64,000 bases of DNA from Chamaecyparis obtusa. Its lineage: Eukaryota; Streptophyta; Pinopsida; Cupressales; Cupressaceae. The translations under genes and the position numbers were made by a program. Under the pieces are notes generated by a model. It made no database searches. It saw nothing but the letters and a program-made list of their open reading frames with translations, and was not told the DNA's origin. The stretch is from assembly GCA_027943335.1 (NCBI GenBank), contig BSBK01001116.1, positions 1,210,001-1,274,000 on the forward strand, given 5' to 3'. Positions 23,075-36,139 of this stretch are shown one piece after another. The stretch's first letter is position 1. The number at the start of each line of letters is the position of its first letter.

Positions 23075-24725
23075 TGAATAGGTGAAAAATGGATTCACCC
23101 CTATTCAGATGTAAAAAGGGGGGAAATATGAGATCTATTCTCAAATCCAAATTCCCAAAGAAGAGATCCAATTTGATCAACCAAGAGGTTAATACACAAT
23201 CGAATCAATTTATGAGGAATATGGAAGAGAGAGAGTAAATCCAATATTTCCCTATGCATGAAATTATGCTTGGAATATGGAATAATTGAAATACAAATAC
23301 TAACCTCAAATTAGGGCAGATCTGAAAAATGTCAAATTCTGATGTCTGTGTATACTTTCAGGCAATTCTACAACCTGTTCCAGACTGGAAATGCTAAGAC
23401 AAAGAAAACCCATAAATCTTTCTCCAAGATGAGCTCAGGTTGGGTTTGACCCTCATAAAAGGTCAAATACTACATTCTTTATTTGAAGTCCGATTTGAAT
23501 TCTATTTGCAGATCTCAGAAGTTTTCTGAAAAGGGTATCCAAATTTGCTCTCAGATCTGAAATTCCGCACTTGTACCTACAAGAAAATGGGGGTTTTTGT
23601 TGTATGGGGGGTTTGCCTTAGTCAAACCCCAATTTAGGAATTAACCTTGAAATTGAATTGAAATATAGTGTGCATAAACAAAGTAGTTGAAACAAATCAT
23701 CTCGCTTCTGTTGAAGTCCTTGTAGAGGATTCGAATGCTCAAATCCACAAGTAGGAATGCTTCAATAGATGTAGGATGAATGTAGGATGTCTCCAATCAA
23801 TGGCATTTGATCTTCAACACCAATCTTGACTTGATCTTTGCATATGAGAAGGCTTGAATGAATGTAGAAGGATGGATCATCAAAGGGGGCTCCAAAGAGA
23901 TTGAATCCTTCAATTATAGCTAACAATGGATCTCCTTGATGGATGAATGCTTGAACACTTGAATGCTTGAAGAATTTCTTGAATGCTTGAGAGTGCTTGC
24001 AATTTCTTGATTGTGGATGTTCTCACAAAACTTGATGAAGAGATGTGAAAATAATGGATGAGAAAATGAGAGAGGAAGGCCTCCTTTTATAGTGAACTAG
24101 GGCACAATCCTCTAGAGGGGCCACCTTGGAGAATTAAATCCCAATTAGGTCCTAACCTTTAGAAAATATACCTAGATTAAATGTAATTAAAGGATTTACC
24201 ATCCCGAAACCCGAAATGGCCAACTTGGAGGTGGGAAAATAAATATCCCGAAAGTCCGATGCCCGAAAATCCAAGATTCTAGAAATTTGAATGAGGGGGG
24301 AAAAATTGAGGTTGGACCTGACCTACTCAGGTTTGAGCTCGATCCTGACCTAGTTAGGATCAACCTTGAATTTGACCCTGGGCCCAGATTCAGTCAGAAC
24401 CAGGTCAGGAGGTCCCGGGGATGCCCAGAAACCTAGAAATGATATCAGAACATGACAGAATGCTAGGGATAGACATAAAATCCTATGATTATTGTGATGA
24501 AGGCTAGGAGGACCTATATCTAAATCCTACCTAGAAAATAGAGCCATGAAAGAGGGAAATTAAGGAGAATCCTCGAGATCCTAACCCTAATTTCACCTAG
24601 AATGAAGAAATCAAGTGTCAGGAAGAAGTGGAAAGTGGGGAGAAAGCCAAATACATGAAAAGACCTGATCAAGGCACTCAACATGACCCCAAACCACTTA
24701 CTCTGAGGGCTAAACACTCTTAACA
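23075..24725 (-). repeat. 3' LTR of element D
   Basis: 1651 bp, aligns end to end with 33604-35247 with scattered substitutions and small indels, so it is clearly older than the LTR pair of G. A TATAAAAG box on the minus strand is at 24084-24091. Confidence 0.9.
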
Positions 24726-25929
24726 TGGAAGTGCTTCCATTTTAAGACAATACATTAAGCCCCCACGTTAGCAAGAGTATGGACTCGATGCAAACTCTTG
24801 GTAAAGGAGATCAGAATGAAAAGATAATCTTATTGTAATCCAAGGGACAAAGAAAAACCTTAAGCCCCCAGGGAATCAAGTCTTCATCGACTCCTAGATC
24901 ACAATAAGAGAAACATCTCTAGAGAGAGAAAGAAGGTGTGATTACCTCACCCAATGAGAACTTATGCCCCATTGTGAACCACACAGAAAAATGGCGCAAC
25001 TGGAAAGATGGAATTGAACAGCCTAGTGAATGTGGCTACTCACTAGTCAACCCATCAAGGATTCATCCTTAGGAATATTCTATTCCATAAGAATAAAACC
25101 AAAAATAAAAACAAAAAGAGATCCAGTCTTAAGGACACCTCTGACCTTAAGGGATAAAAAAATATGTGTATTTGAAACTGGAGGGATCAAGAGATCCTAA
25201 TATATAAACCCATGCTTTAAGGATTAATTACTAATCCAAAAAGGGAAAAAGTATCTTGAAAAATATGTGTGCGTACTGACGTCAACGTATCGAAAAGTGT
25301 GTGTGTGCAACATGGGAGTAGAGCGTATGCCCCCACGTTAAAGTCATTGCTGACACTTTAGCAAGAGCAATGGCTTTAACAGAAACATAAACAACTCCAT
25401 TGATTACGTTTCCACATCGAGATGCCCCCAAATGAAGACAAATCAAGGGAAATATCATAGAAACATACATAGAACACATAAGGGATCTACTTACTATGGG
25501 GTCAGTATGATCATAAGATAATATATATATGATATTATTGCAAATGAATTGACCTCATTCCACAAAGAAAGTAGAACTACAATCACAAAGGAGGAAAAAT
25601 CACATAAGATATACGAAGGAGAATCTTTTCAGACCATGACATGGAGACCAAAAATAAATTAGTGCTACCATATCTTGAATCCAAAAAGATTACACAAGGA
25701 AACATTTACGAACAATAGCATAATTACAACATAACATTAAACAACGCATAGAAGAATAGAGATACATATAGAGGAATTTGAACAACAGTTTCGATTCCTT
25801 TATCACTTTGCACCAATTGAGTAACAAGGATCGTATAAAAGAATCTAACAACATTTAGCAAACACATGATGGGAAAAGCACAGTACAGTAGGCAAACACA
25901 CAACAAAGCTACCACGAAGGACAAGCCGA
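24726..25929 (-). other. Non-coding 3' region of element D
   Basis: No open frame with family features. A G-rich word, CGTGGGGGC on the minus strand, occurs twice (near 24760-24770 and 25329-25337) and could be a polypurine-like tract, but neither is next to the LTR. Confidence 0.4.
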
Positions 25930-26529
25930 TCAAGCGTGCCGCCTACTTTCCCCATCTCGTTGTATATCATTTAGGGAAGGTGGGTAACTCGCAAGAGGGA
26001 CTATATCCAACACAGTAGGGATGATAGTCAGTTCCAAACAAGGATCCTCTGGAGAATCACAATGTTCGACACTAGGTGTAAGAGTTAATTGTGATGAAAG
26101 CATATTTAGGTAAATCAATGTCAATGTCAATAGTTTCATATTCATCATTAACATCATAGGTATCATCAAGAGTATCTTCTTCATCCAAATTAATCAAAAT
26201 AGGATCTAAGATACGAATAGAATCATCATAATCATGCATGTGAACATCATTATTAGTAACAATCTGTTCTACCACATTATGCATAGGTTTATCCGTAGAA
26301 GATAGAGATCTTTGAGCTTTAGCATGAGCACGACCCTTTTTACAACATTCGTTAGCAGATCAATTTCATTTTGATTTATTTGAAATAAGTTGAGAACTAG
26401 GAGGAATAATCATAGGATCCTTCACAGGTTCTTTAGGAAGATCAATAGGATTATTAACCATAGGAGAAACAATCACAGGATCTTTGATAGGTTCAGTAGA
26501 AGGAACTTGATTAACAGAGCTAGAGGTCA
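25930..26529 (-). pseudogene. C-terminal part of the D polyprotein, after F1
   Basis: Minus-strand continuation of the D coding region past the F1 insertion. It has proline-rich repeats (EPIKDPVIVSP, EPVKDPMIIPP), then stops, then an acidic stretch (LDEEDTLDDTYDVNDEYETI). No catalytic motif is seen. The frame is broken and split between 26184-25930 and 26284-26072. Confidence 0.45.
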
Positions 26530-29500
26530 TGTAGTACCTCCATATTTTGCTTTCAGTTTTTCAGATGCCATACTCTTTTAGGCCACATTGTTGTGTGTAG
26601 ATTTTATTATTTCAGTGACTATTGATGATCTGGATTATGTTTTGATGATGCAATGTTTGGATATTGATTTATTATGTTGAGATGTTTCATATTTTAGTTG
26701 GATTATGATGTACTTACCCCATACTAGCATGTGTATGGTGTTCATATGTATGTATCTATTTTATGTGTCTGTATGGTAGAGGACGGAGGCATAGTTACTC
26801 ACTTTGTTGAGATCCACACGACTGACTGTACCCTACCATTGTTTGTTATATGTTGTATGTACATGCTTTGATTTGTGATGATAGGTTTGTAGGTATAGGG
26901 CATTGTCTTCCCTAAATTGGCAGGAGTGAGCGTGCCCAAAAATATACTCGTCTCAATGGTAAAGAGGGGAGGTAACAGATGGACCCAAAAACCCTAAATC
27001 TAAGCCCAATTATCCTAATTATTGGATAAGTATCCGTTGACCACCTTACCTGAATTTGTCAGGTGACAAAGTTCATGGATTCCATCTCTGTGTTGGTATG
27101 TTTATTTGATGGTCCTGTTTTATTGCTATTTGTATGTGTGATTTTCTATAGTTATAAATTTAATATTATATTGGAAAATAATATTAAGTTTATTTCCTAT
27201 GTTATTTTATGATTGTTAATTAATTAAAAATCAAATATTAGGATATTTGATATTAATTAATTAATTTTGTGAAAATATATTTGAAATTGTTCTTTAGTTA
27301 TTAAATTAATATTTATAGCATGATTTAATGATGTTAGGAATTTTAAATTATTTAATAATAGCTTTTATTATTAACAGGTGCTTTATTTACTATGAAAGTG
27401 ATTGGTTTGGGAAAAGTGACAACTTGTCTTTAGGAGACTAAGTTGTGTTGTGCATAATTAAATTTATTTTATTTTATTAATTGGTATTTTCTCTCAAAAA
27501 AAGAGAGAGAGTTGGATTAGAAGTTCTATGTGTGAGTCATCTAGGGTTTTCTTGATTGTTGGAGTTGAACCCCTAATAGGGGGATTTGGCATTCATTTTG
27601 GTTAATCAATTTTTGTGAGAGCAATTTTGGAGAGAGCTTTTGGGAGTTTTATGCTTTCTTTGTGTTCTTGAGCTTTTAAAGATTGTGCATGAATTCTGGG
27701 TGAAGATTGCTTGCTTTGGATTTGGGAATTTCTTGCATTGTGACTCAGAGCCTGCAGGTTGAGCTTTTCTGTTGACGGTTCTGGGATTGTATTCATCTCA
27801 TAGGCATTCTATCTCAGTATCTAGCATTGGATTAAGGTAGGGTTTGAGTTGATCTTACTATAATTTCATTTACAAAATTATCATTATTTAGATGTGCTTG
27901 AATTGATTTATGGATGTGGATCTGTCTTTCAATTATGCTTCATTGTGGGTATTAGGAAACCCTTTGAATTATGCTCTTTATTTTATTTTGTGACTTGGCA
28001 TAGTAAGGTTATGCTGCCAAAATTTTGGGGAAAAATTCATTCTAGGGCACCTAGAAAATGAAAAATTAAAATCTCTATAGTTAGTTCTATAGTATGAATG
28101 AATTAAATTAATGGGTTGTAGTTAGAAAATCAATTTGGGCGAAAATTCACTATTCTGTGTAAAAAAATCCCCTCTCTGTCAAAAATGATAGTCAAAAGCA
28201 AAATTTACCATAGTAAGAAAACTATTTGTTTACTTGACAAAAAAATTCATTAATAACTATAAATGTGTTTTGCAAACTATAGGAGAAATTACAATTAGAA
28301 GAAAGGACAAATTCACTATGTGAGTAATAAGACAAATTTCCATTTTTTGAAATATTTTCCTACAGGTTTGTGTATTCCATTTTCAGAAATATTCTTATTG
28401 CTTGCCTGGCTTTTCTTTTTAATTAAAATAAAATACCTTCCATGTTAAAAAAAAAATGAAATTGACACTTTATAAGTGTTGTGGGGCAATTTGAAAAGTT
28501 AAAAAAAATTTGTTAAAAAAAACAATGTAAATTTTAATGGGGAATGGGGCCACCAATCCCCACTCCCCAACACCACCGAAGTGGTGTATTGTGTTGCGCA
28601 CGGGTTCCCCAAGGAGGGGCGGTGTGGCAGTCTATGACTGCAGCGCCAGTGGGTGGGGACCAGCGGGCCCCCCCACAATATACTATTTTTTGGTTTTCAT
28701 TTTTTTTTACCTATTTAATTTGTTATTTATAAAAAAAAACCATTTTCGTTAATGATCTTTTTAATTTGATAAACATTTTTGTATTATTAATAATTTTTAA
28801 TAAAAATTAATCTTTATTAATAGTTTTATAATATTTTATTGTTAATTATTATTTTATAATAATAATTTTATTAATGTGTTTTAGTTTAATAATTACTTTA
28901 ATTGATAATTATTATTAGTGAGAATAATTTTTATTAACAATTGTTATTAAATTATAGTTAGATTATTTTGGTTATTATTATTTATGATAATAATTATTTT
29001 TGTGGGCTAAAATTAACATTGGTGGATTTTATAGTGATAATTTTAATTCAATATAGTTTTTTTGGGTGTAGATGGTTTTATTGGGACTATGGTTTATACT
29101 TAATTATCGCTTTCTTTTGTAAGTTGAGTGAATTCTGTATACTAAGCATGTTAGTAAACGTTAATAAATCTATTTGATCAATAGAAAAGGGTTAGATTGA
29201 TTGATTTTATTTAGGTCATTCATTAAATCTAGCCTAAGTATGAAGAGTAATATGAGTTGTAATTATGTGTTTAAATTGGACCTTTATTGATCATTGAAAT
29301 TGTGAATGATCTTATGTCAACTTATGTATCTTTTTTATATTGAAATTGGCTATTTAATTCATTATGATTCTATCTTTCCTAGATGTTTGGTTTGTCTATT
29401 TTATGGGAACTAGATGACCTAGGAGAGACAGAGGCTTGAGAATTGTCTACTTGTTCATGTTGTTTATCATGTTTGGCGTGAGTGTGATCTGTTTATGTTC

Positions 29501-30724
29501 CAGATGACTTTATAGGCTCTTGTTGTGTTATGTGAATTCAGTGATTATGTTTATGTAGTCAATCTTGGTTTCTGTGATGATTCTAGATGTGTGACTATAT
29601 GTTTTATATGAGTTTTGATCTAGGAGAGATTTATGAGCCTAGGGTAGTTTATCTAGATATGTGTTAGGAGGTGGCTTGCAATAAGCGTCGGGGCCCACAA
29701 GTGGCTCCCAGGATCACTTATTGTAAGTTATTATAATCAAGTGATAACCTAATATAAAATTGAGAGATATTAAAATGAACCTAATAAGATAGTTTCCTCT
29801 CCCATGCTTGAGTGCTAGTACAGACTAAGATGAGGATGAGATGATGCTTGCTGCCTATTGAGGTGTGTGTTCTGGCATAGTTAGTGGCTTTGTTAGTATG
29901 AGAAGTCATTGATTCCGTGTATGGTCACTTGAGTTTCCGGATCCAGAGTGATTACCAGGATGAGACTCAAGGGTTAGACGTACATGATGACACCTTCCTA
30001 CACATAGTCTAGTTATCCTACATGTGTCAGTTGCCTCTGGAATAGCGAGTCATACCTTTTACTATACTTGTTGACCTTGAGTTAGTAAGCTATCAGGATT
30101 CCTTTCTTAGTGGTGTTTCCTGATTTGACTTGATTATCCATTTGGGGTCCGATGTTATCTCCTTAGCACGGTGGGGTAGAGCTTTGTGGTTCTACATGGA
30201 CAGGTGGTAGTGATTCTTTACCATTTGAGATTCAACATCTTGGTACCAGTGCTTGATGGTGTCTTGCAGTTGGATTCCTTATGTTACTTCATCTTTGATG
30301 TTCTTTATTTATGTATTCTTTATTATAAATCTTGTATTAGAGTATCACATGTGATACCTAATCTGGATATTGTAATTTAGTTGTTAGAGTGATTACTGCA
30401 TACCCTACGATATGTGCAATGGATGTATGTTTATTAGGATTTATGATTATTCATGAGATGTAATCATTTTGATGTAATTGATTGATTTAATTTATGGAAT
30501 CATTTGTTGATGTTATTTAATGAGTTATGTTAGAAAGTAATACTACGTCATGGGACCCATTAGTTTTGTAACATATGTATGCAATGTGTGTTATGTGAGA
30601 TAATGGTTAATGCATTCATGTGATTGTATATCTTAATTATCAACTTTAGAAAAAAAAATATTCACCTAAACTTAGTATCATGTTCTAGGTTAGTTTCTTT
30701 TGGGTTCCCTGGCGGGGCATTACA
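26530..30724. mobile_element. LTR-type repeat F1, 4.2 kb, probably a solo LTR
   Basis: TGTAGTACC...GGGGCATTACA, with inverted terminal TGTA[GA]T[AG]CC, flanked by GGTCA on both sides (26525-26529 and 30725-30729). No protein-coding content and no internal direct repeat of its ends. Its first 2.8 kb matches the split F copy (6943-7302 plus 60741 on). A GC-rich island of about 150 bp at 28537-28685, between A-rich runs, stands out from an otherwise AT-rich body; the overlapping open frames there are composition artefacts. Orientation is unclear. A very long solo gypsy LTR is the simplest reading; a non-autonomous element without LTRs is the alternative. Confidence 0.8.
28537..28685. other. GC-rich island in F1
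   Basis: C/G-rich block with GTGGGGACCAGCGGGCCCCC, bordered by A runs on both sides. The split F copy has a GC-rich block in the corresponding position (62216-62410) with a different sequence. Confidence 0.6.
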
Positions 30725-30832
30725 GGTCATAGTTAAAGGAGGTCTCAAGGGTGTAGGTAAAAGACAATGATTAAGATCCCTAGGAGGTGAACTTAATTCA
30801 AGAATTGTATGATGTTTATAAGCTTGATATGA

Positions 30833-31273
30833 TCAAAAAATATTATCAGGTTGAGGAGGACATGAATTAGGTAATGAAGGCCAAAAGAAATCTAGAGCAG
30901 CGCAATCTCTAGGCCTAGAAGGTTGATAGAGACTATGATTAATCATCTTCACTTCTTCATCATGAATGAACTTAAGACACTTATGGATAGGTGAAGGAAT
31001 GACATCCATGGTAGTTAACCAAGGAAAACCTAGCTTAACTTGAAATTGATCAGAAGTAGGAACAACAACAAAGGTAGTGTTCATAATTTTTCCACAAAGT
31101 TCAACCGGTAAAGTAATAGAACCAAATGATGGATAAAGAAAACCATTGCAAGTTTAAATCCACACATCTGATGTATCATGAAAGTCACATTGTAAGCTTT
31201 TCATAAAAAGATTTTCTTTAGTGATAACATTGACTAAGGATGTAGGATCAACAAGACAACCACGAGTAGGTTT
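30833..31273 (-). pseudogene. Retropepsin-like remnant of element D
   Basis: Directly after the Gag frame, on the minus strand. The line GCLVDPTSLVNVITKE resembles the active-site loop of gypsy proteases (usual form D-[ST]-G-[SA]-S), but the Gly is missing (D-P-T). Further on, FQVKLGFPWL and MDVIPSPIHKCLKF resemble the G-x-P/D-W-L and M-x-A/V-I-x-S-x-x-H blocks found near the C-terminus of these proteases. A stop interrupts it (DVWI-stop). Probably inactive. Confidence 0.6.
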
Positions 31274-33430
31274 CTAAGCAATCCTAGCAGCTATGTAAAG
31301 GGGACCATCAGGAGCTTTAATAGTCTCAGAGTCATCAAAAGTAATCAAAAGTTCCCGAGGTCTTTTATTCTTAAATTGTTGTTGAGGTTTAGGTTGAGTT
31401 TTCATTTTAGGTTTAGGTTTTGGTTGAGGTTGAGATTGAACTTGAGGTTGAATCTGAGGTTGATATTGAAGTTGAGGTTGAGGTGGAGGTATAGATTGAT
31501 CAACATGCTCCACTTGATTAACAACATGATTGAGATCATCCATCTTTGAATCATACACAATGTCCATAGCAGATGGTTGAGCAATAGTATTAGTATCATG
31601 CGTAGGTAAAGGGTTCGTATAGATTTGAAGGTTCTGATTAGGAGGAGAGACAAATTTATTCCCACTACTATCCAGATTATCAACAGATAAAGCCTTAGAA
31701 TCAATTCGATCTTGAACCTTATGTTTTAAAGAATAAAATTTCTCAGTATCATGACCATTCTGATGATGATATTGACAAAAAGCATATTGATCAAAAGATT
31801 TAGATACAACTGTAGTAGGTAACAGAGGTTGAATAGGAGGTAAGGTAATCATATTAGTAGCTAGCAGCCTATTCATAATAGCATGTAAAGATTCAGAAAG
31901 AGGAGTAAACACATGATTTAATAAAAAATAAGTGGATGCAGAAGTGGCATTGTGAGATGCAACAACAACTTGATCAACAACTATGTTTGCTTGTTTGTTT
32001 ATCTTGACATAGTTGTTGAATTTTTGAAATTTGTTTGAATTAGGAGCAGCATCACTCATATCAACTGGAACAGGAGCCATTGGAGTGTTTCTCTCAAATT
32101 GACTCACTTGTAATTGATAATGATGAAGCACTACACAAAGTTGTTGAAAAGAGGTATATTTAGTAAGCAGAATCTTATCTCTAATATCTTTTTGCAAATT
32201 TGAAATAAACATACGTTGAATATCAATATCAGGAACAAGATAGGAAATCTAAGCATACAAATGCTTAAATCTACCAATAAATTTAGTCAATTTTTCCTTA
32301 GCACTTTGTTTACAATACATCAAATCAGTCAAAGACACTTGCGGGCCAATATTATTTTGAAATTGTTGAATAAAGGCATTAGCAAGCTAAGGAAAGGAAT
32401 CAATAGAATAAGGAAGCAAGAAACAATACCATTGTAAGGCCTTGTCACGGAAGGTTCTAGCAAATAGTTTGGCTAAAATCCTATGGTCATGAGCATAATC
32501 ACTACAAAGGATTTGGAATGTTTTAACATGATGAACAAGATTTGCTTTTCCATTATAATTCTCAAGATGAGGCATCTCACCTTGCTGAGGAATAGGAATA
32601 GGAATAATGTCTCGGGACAAGGGACTTCCCATGTCACATGTAGGAATACTAAACTTGTTTTGAGTTAAGGAAGCAAGTTGTTGTTGTAAGGATGATATAG
32701 TTTGAGCCAAACTGATGATTGTTGAATCATTAGAGGAAATAGGAGGAGTAGCAACATTAGACACACTAGGTAAAGTGTAAGAAGCTGCAAGAATAGAATA
32801 CACAACTAGAGGAACACTAGGAACCACAATTGGAAGCGGATTGGAATAAGTGAAAGGAACATTATGATATGAAGGTTGTGATCTAGGAAGGGACACAGGA
32901 GGAGCACTCATAGGAATAGAGGGAACTGTCATAGTCACCAAAGAAGGAGTATAGATAGGAATACAAGGTAAAGGATTAGAAGGAGGTTCAACACTAGTGA
33001 TAGGAGGAATCAACCCTAAATCTTGAGCTTCTTGAGCTAAAGGTTTAACATTTGAATGCACAAGGTGAGTAATACCACGTAAGAGGTTAACACCTTGACC
33101 ACTATCATGCAGAACTTTATTAAGAGCCTCTATAGCTTGAATGGAATCTTGATTATGGTTCTCTTGAAGAAGCCAATTACCCATTTTATCAAGTTCAGTG
33201 GAAAGTTTTTGGACTTGCTCAGGAGGAACTCTTAAAGCATCATCCTCATCATGAGATGAGTGAGAAGATTTTTGCTCCATAATAGGATTGGAATCATGAA
33301 GAATCAAGTTATCATCCGGGATCCTAAGGAAAGGAGAGGAAGATTTAGGATCAAAGGCACCCATGAGTCTATGACTTCTTCTAACTAGAATATTATAACT
33401 AGGGCTAGTGGTAGTAAAGCTCATAAACAA
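31274..33430 (-). pseudogene. Gypsy-type Gag of element D, two in-frame stops
   Basis: One frame of about 719 codons from 33430 down to 31274, broken by two TAG codons near 32385 and 32245, each in place of a likely CAG. The N-terminal 220 residues are Pro/Ser-rich; a coiled-coil-like SLAQTISSLQQQLASLTQ follows. The Gag core follows: ALQWYCFLL, LANAFIQQFQNNIG, KEKLTKFIGRFKHLYA, DIRDKILLTKYTSFQQL, the normal layout of the Retrotrans_gag domain. After it come FCQYHHQNGHDTEKFYSLKH (the C-x-x-H-x-x-x-G-H-x-T-x-x-C/F-x-x-L-x-x knuckle relic, last Cys replaced by Phe) and a Pro/Gln/Lys-rich repeat (QPQIQPQVQSQPQPKPKPK). Gag would form the particle that packages RNA. Confidence 0.85.
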
Positions 33431-33603
33431 ATGTAATGCAAATGAACTAAACTAAGAACACATAGAGCATGAATATCAAATCTAATTAGCATGCAAGATC
33501 TAACACAAACAAAAAATCTAATAATAATAAGATAAAAGGAAAGCACAATACGACATCCAATTCCACAAAAGAAAATAGAGTAAGCTAGTCAGGTTCACCA
33601 AAA

Positions 33604-35247
33604 TGAATAGGTGTAAAATGGATTCACCCCTATTTAGATGTAAAAAGGGGGGGAAATATGAGATCTATTCTCAAACCCAAATTCCCAAAGAAGAGATCCA
33701 ATTTGATCAACCAAGAGGTTAATACACAATCAAATCAATTTATGAGGAATATGGAAGAGAGAGAGAGAGAGTAAATCCAATATTTCCCTATGAATGAAAT
33801 TATACTTGGAATATGGAATAATTGAAATACAAATACTAACCTCAAATTAGGGCAGATCTGGAAAATGTCAAATTCTGATGTCTGTGTATACTTTCGGGCA
33901 ATTCTGCAACCTGTTATGGACTGGAAATGCCGAGACAGAGAAAACCCATAAATCTTTCTCCAAGATGAGCTCAAGTCAGGTTTGACCCTCATAAAAGGTC
34001 AAATACTATATTCTTTATTTGAAGTCAGATTTGAATTATGTTTGTAGATCTCAGAAGTTTGCCCAAAAGGGTATCCAAATTCACTCTCAGATCTAAAATT
34101 CCACACCTGTACCTTCAAGAAAATGGGGGTTTTTGTTGTATGGGGGGTTTGCATTGGTCAAACCCCAATTTAGGAATTAACCTTGAAATTGAATTGAAAT
34201 ATAGTGTGCATAAACAAAGTAATTGAAACAAATCATCTCACTTATGTTGAAGTCCTTGTAGAGGATTCGAATCCTCAAATCCACAAGTAGGAATGTTTCA
34301 ATAGATGTAGGATGTCTCCAATCAATGGCATTTAATATTCAACACCAATCTTGACTTGATCTTTTCATATGAGAAGGCTTGAATGAATGTAGAAGGATGG
34401 ATCATCAAAGGGGGCTCCAAAGAGATTGAATCCTTCAATAGATAACAATGGATCTCCTTGATGGATGAATGCTTGAACACTTGAACACTTGAAGACTTGC
34501 TTGAATGCTTGATAGTGCTTGCAATTTCTTGATTGTGGATGTTCTCACAAAACTTGATGAAGAGATGTGAAAATAATGGATGAGAAAATGAGAGAGGAAG
34601 GCCTCCTTTTATAGTGAACTAGGGCACAATCCTCTAGAGGGGCCACCTTGGAGAATTAAATCCCAATTAGGTCCTAACCTTTATAAAATATACCTAGATT
34701 AAATGCATTTAAAAGATTTACCATCTCGAAACTCGAAATAGCCAACCCGGAGGCGGGAAAATAAATATCCTAAAAGTTCGATGCCTGAAAATCCAAGATT
34801 TTGGAAATTTGAATGAGTGGGGAAAAATTGAGGTTGGATCTAACCTAGTCAGGTTCGAGCTTGATCCTGACCTAGTCAAGATCAACCTCGAATTTGACCC
34901 TGGGCCCAAATTCAGTCAGAACCAGGTCAGGAGGTCCCGGGGATGCCTAGAAACCTAGAAATGATATCAAAACAGGACATAATGCCAGGGATAGACATAA
35001 AATCCTATGATTACTATGATGAAGGCCAGGAGGACCTATTTCTAAATCCTACCTAGAAAATAGAGCCATGAAAGAGGGAAATTAAGGAGAATCCTTGAGA
35101 TCCTAACCCTAATTTCACCTAGAATGAAGAAATCAAGTGCCGGGAAGAAGTGGAAAGTGGGGAGAATGCCAAATACATGAAAAGATCCAATCAAGGTGCT
35201 CAACATGACCCCAAACCACTTAATCAAAGGGCTAAATGCTCTTAACA
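33604..35247 (-). repeat. 5' LTR of element D
   Basis: 1644 bp. A minus-strand TATAAAAG box is at 34606-34613. The element leader starts just left of 33604; the adjoining minus-strand sequence TGGTGAACCTGACTAGC is the candidate primer site, not the iMet type used by the copia elements here. Open frames inside (such as 33735-33992) are LTR sequence. Confidence 0.88.
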
Positions 35248-36139
35248 TGATATAGTAAATATTAATAATTTGCAATCAATTTTGTTTTGATGAAACAGTG
35301 CAAGAAAAATTTATGATACCAAGAAAAAATGTAGGGTGTGGAGTTCAATAGAATTCTCTCGGAAGAGGACAAGAGAATTGGCTTCCAACAAGGCTATAGA
35401 GTCATGGTTGAATGGATATGAGAAATGAGTGTGCAAGGTTCTACTGATGGATCCGTCATGTTAAATAAGCTAAATGATGATTTTTTCAAACTGAATAATT
35501 TACCAATTAGTCTATTTGATGTTAAGTTCCAACATAAATTGAGTATATTTATTTTAAGTAAGCAAATAATGACAACAATGTGTATGAAATTGGAATACAG
35601 AATGTCGATTCTAGTACACCACCTGTGCATGATGAAGTTGGTTCAAAAGTGCATCACGGTGATGGAGGTATACATTTACAATTCAAATTTTTATATATAA
35701 TTATTAATACAAGTACAAATCTTAAATTGATTCGTGTAGTAATACAAATTTAATTGTAATAGGTGTTTATTTTAATGTAACATTTTGTATTACAGCTCCA
35801 GAGGATGTAGAGGCCATTGTTCATGAGCACGTTGAGGTTGAGGCTAGAAAAAATGATCTAGAAGTTGAGGATGTGACTAGATCAGGTAAAGGGTGCAACA
35901 GTTATGTTCTTTAAAGTACTAAAATACTTGTAACAAATTATAATAAAATGTTTTTTTAATTTGACCCTTTTATTTGTTATTATAGAGGACCCCCTTTTCT
36001 TCAGTAGAGAACTAGGCATGCATTGAGATCACGAGAAGAGGGTAGAATAATTGATGAGGGGGGAAATGATCATGATGACACCGATGCTCCTTTTAATGAT
36101 TTCTTAAATTCTAGAAAATTAAAGAAAAAAAAGAAATGA

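Larger units (their letters stand above)
23075..35247 (-). mobile_element. Pol-less gypsy-type LTR element D (holds F1)
   Basis: Two direct repeats of about 1.65 kb (23075-24725 and 33604-35247) bound it, each TGAATAGG...CTCTTAACA on the plus strand. Coding (gag, protease remnant) and the TATA boxes run on the minus strand. It sits in an intron of the transposase-type gene. The expected 5-bp duplication was not found: the left flank is GTAAA and the right flank TGATA, with a GTAAA 9 bp further right. No RT, RNase H or integrase was seen in the 8.9 kb between the LTRs, even after removing F1. Confidence 0.85.
21548..36139 (+). pseudogene. En/Spm-like (Ptta type) transposase-family gene, multi-exon, split by element D
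   Basis: Exon 1, 21548-21778, starts MGGDQRKGKEP, has a TAG at 21689-21691 and a GTAAGT donor. Further exon pieces: 22099-22228 (after TTTATGCAG; HDEEF, one stop, then VLIVSNEEGVTLKLAKLP); 22371 on (DECSQIFGPTLRTWW); about 22591-22861 (WNVQDKNLKDVL, FGPHAFEKNRLLEKF, ECSPCIPDLEWKNLI); 22946-23040 (KHRQDKLNSGGYSKLA). After element D: about 35299-35430, 35795-35885 and 35986-36139, ending KLKKKKK-TGA. The W-N-V-x-D / CLKYIRDQYK / EWKNL / Gly-Ser-K layout resembles the Transposase_24 (plant Ptta/En/Spm) proteins carried by CACTA elements; I infer this from pattern only. The gene lies inside a CACTA element on its plus strand, which supports the call. At least three stops show it is dead. Confidence 0.5.

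Noticed and set aside
28537..28752. Overlapping open frames of 62 and 71 codons in the GC-rich island of F1
   Set aside because: They overlap in different frames, sit in a GC-rich low-complexity block of a non-coding repeat, and have no family motif; few stops follow from composition.
31402..31704. 100-codon minus-strand frame rich in Leu/Asn (NLNFNINLRFNLKFNLNLNQ)
   Set aside because: Frame-shifted shadow of the Pro/Gln repeat in the D Gag.
23070..35260. GTAAA as the target duplication of element D
   Set aside because: GTAAA adjoins the left LTR (23070-23074) but on the right it lies 9 bp away from the LTR edge, so it cannot be accepted as the duplication without a rearrangement.
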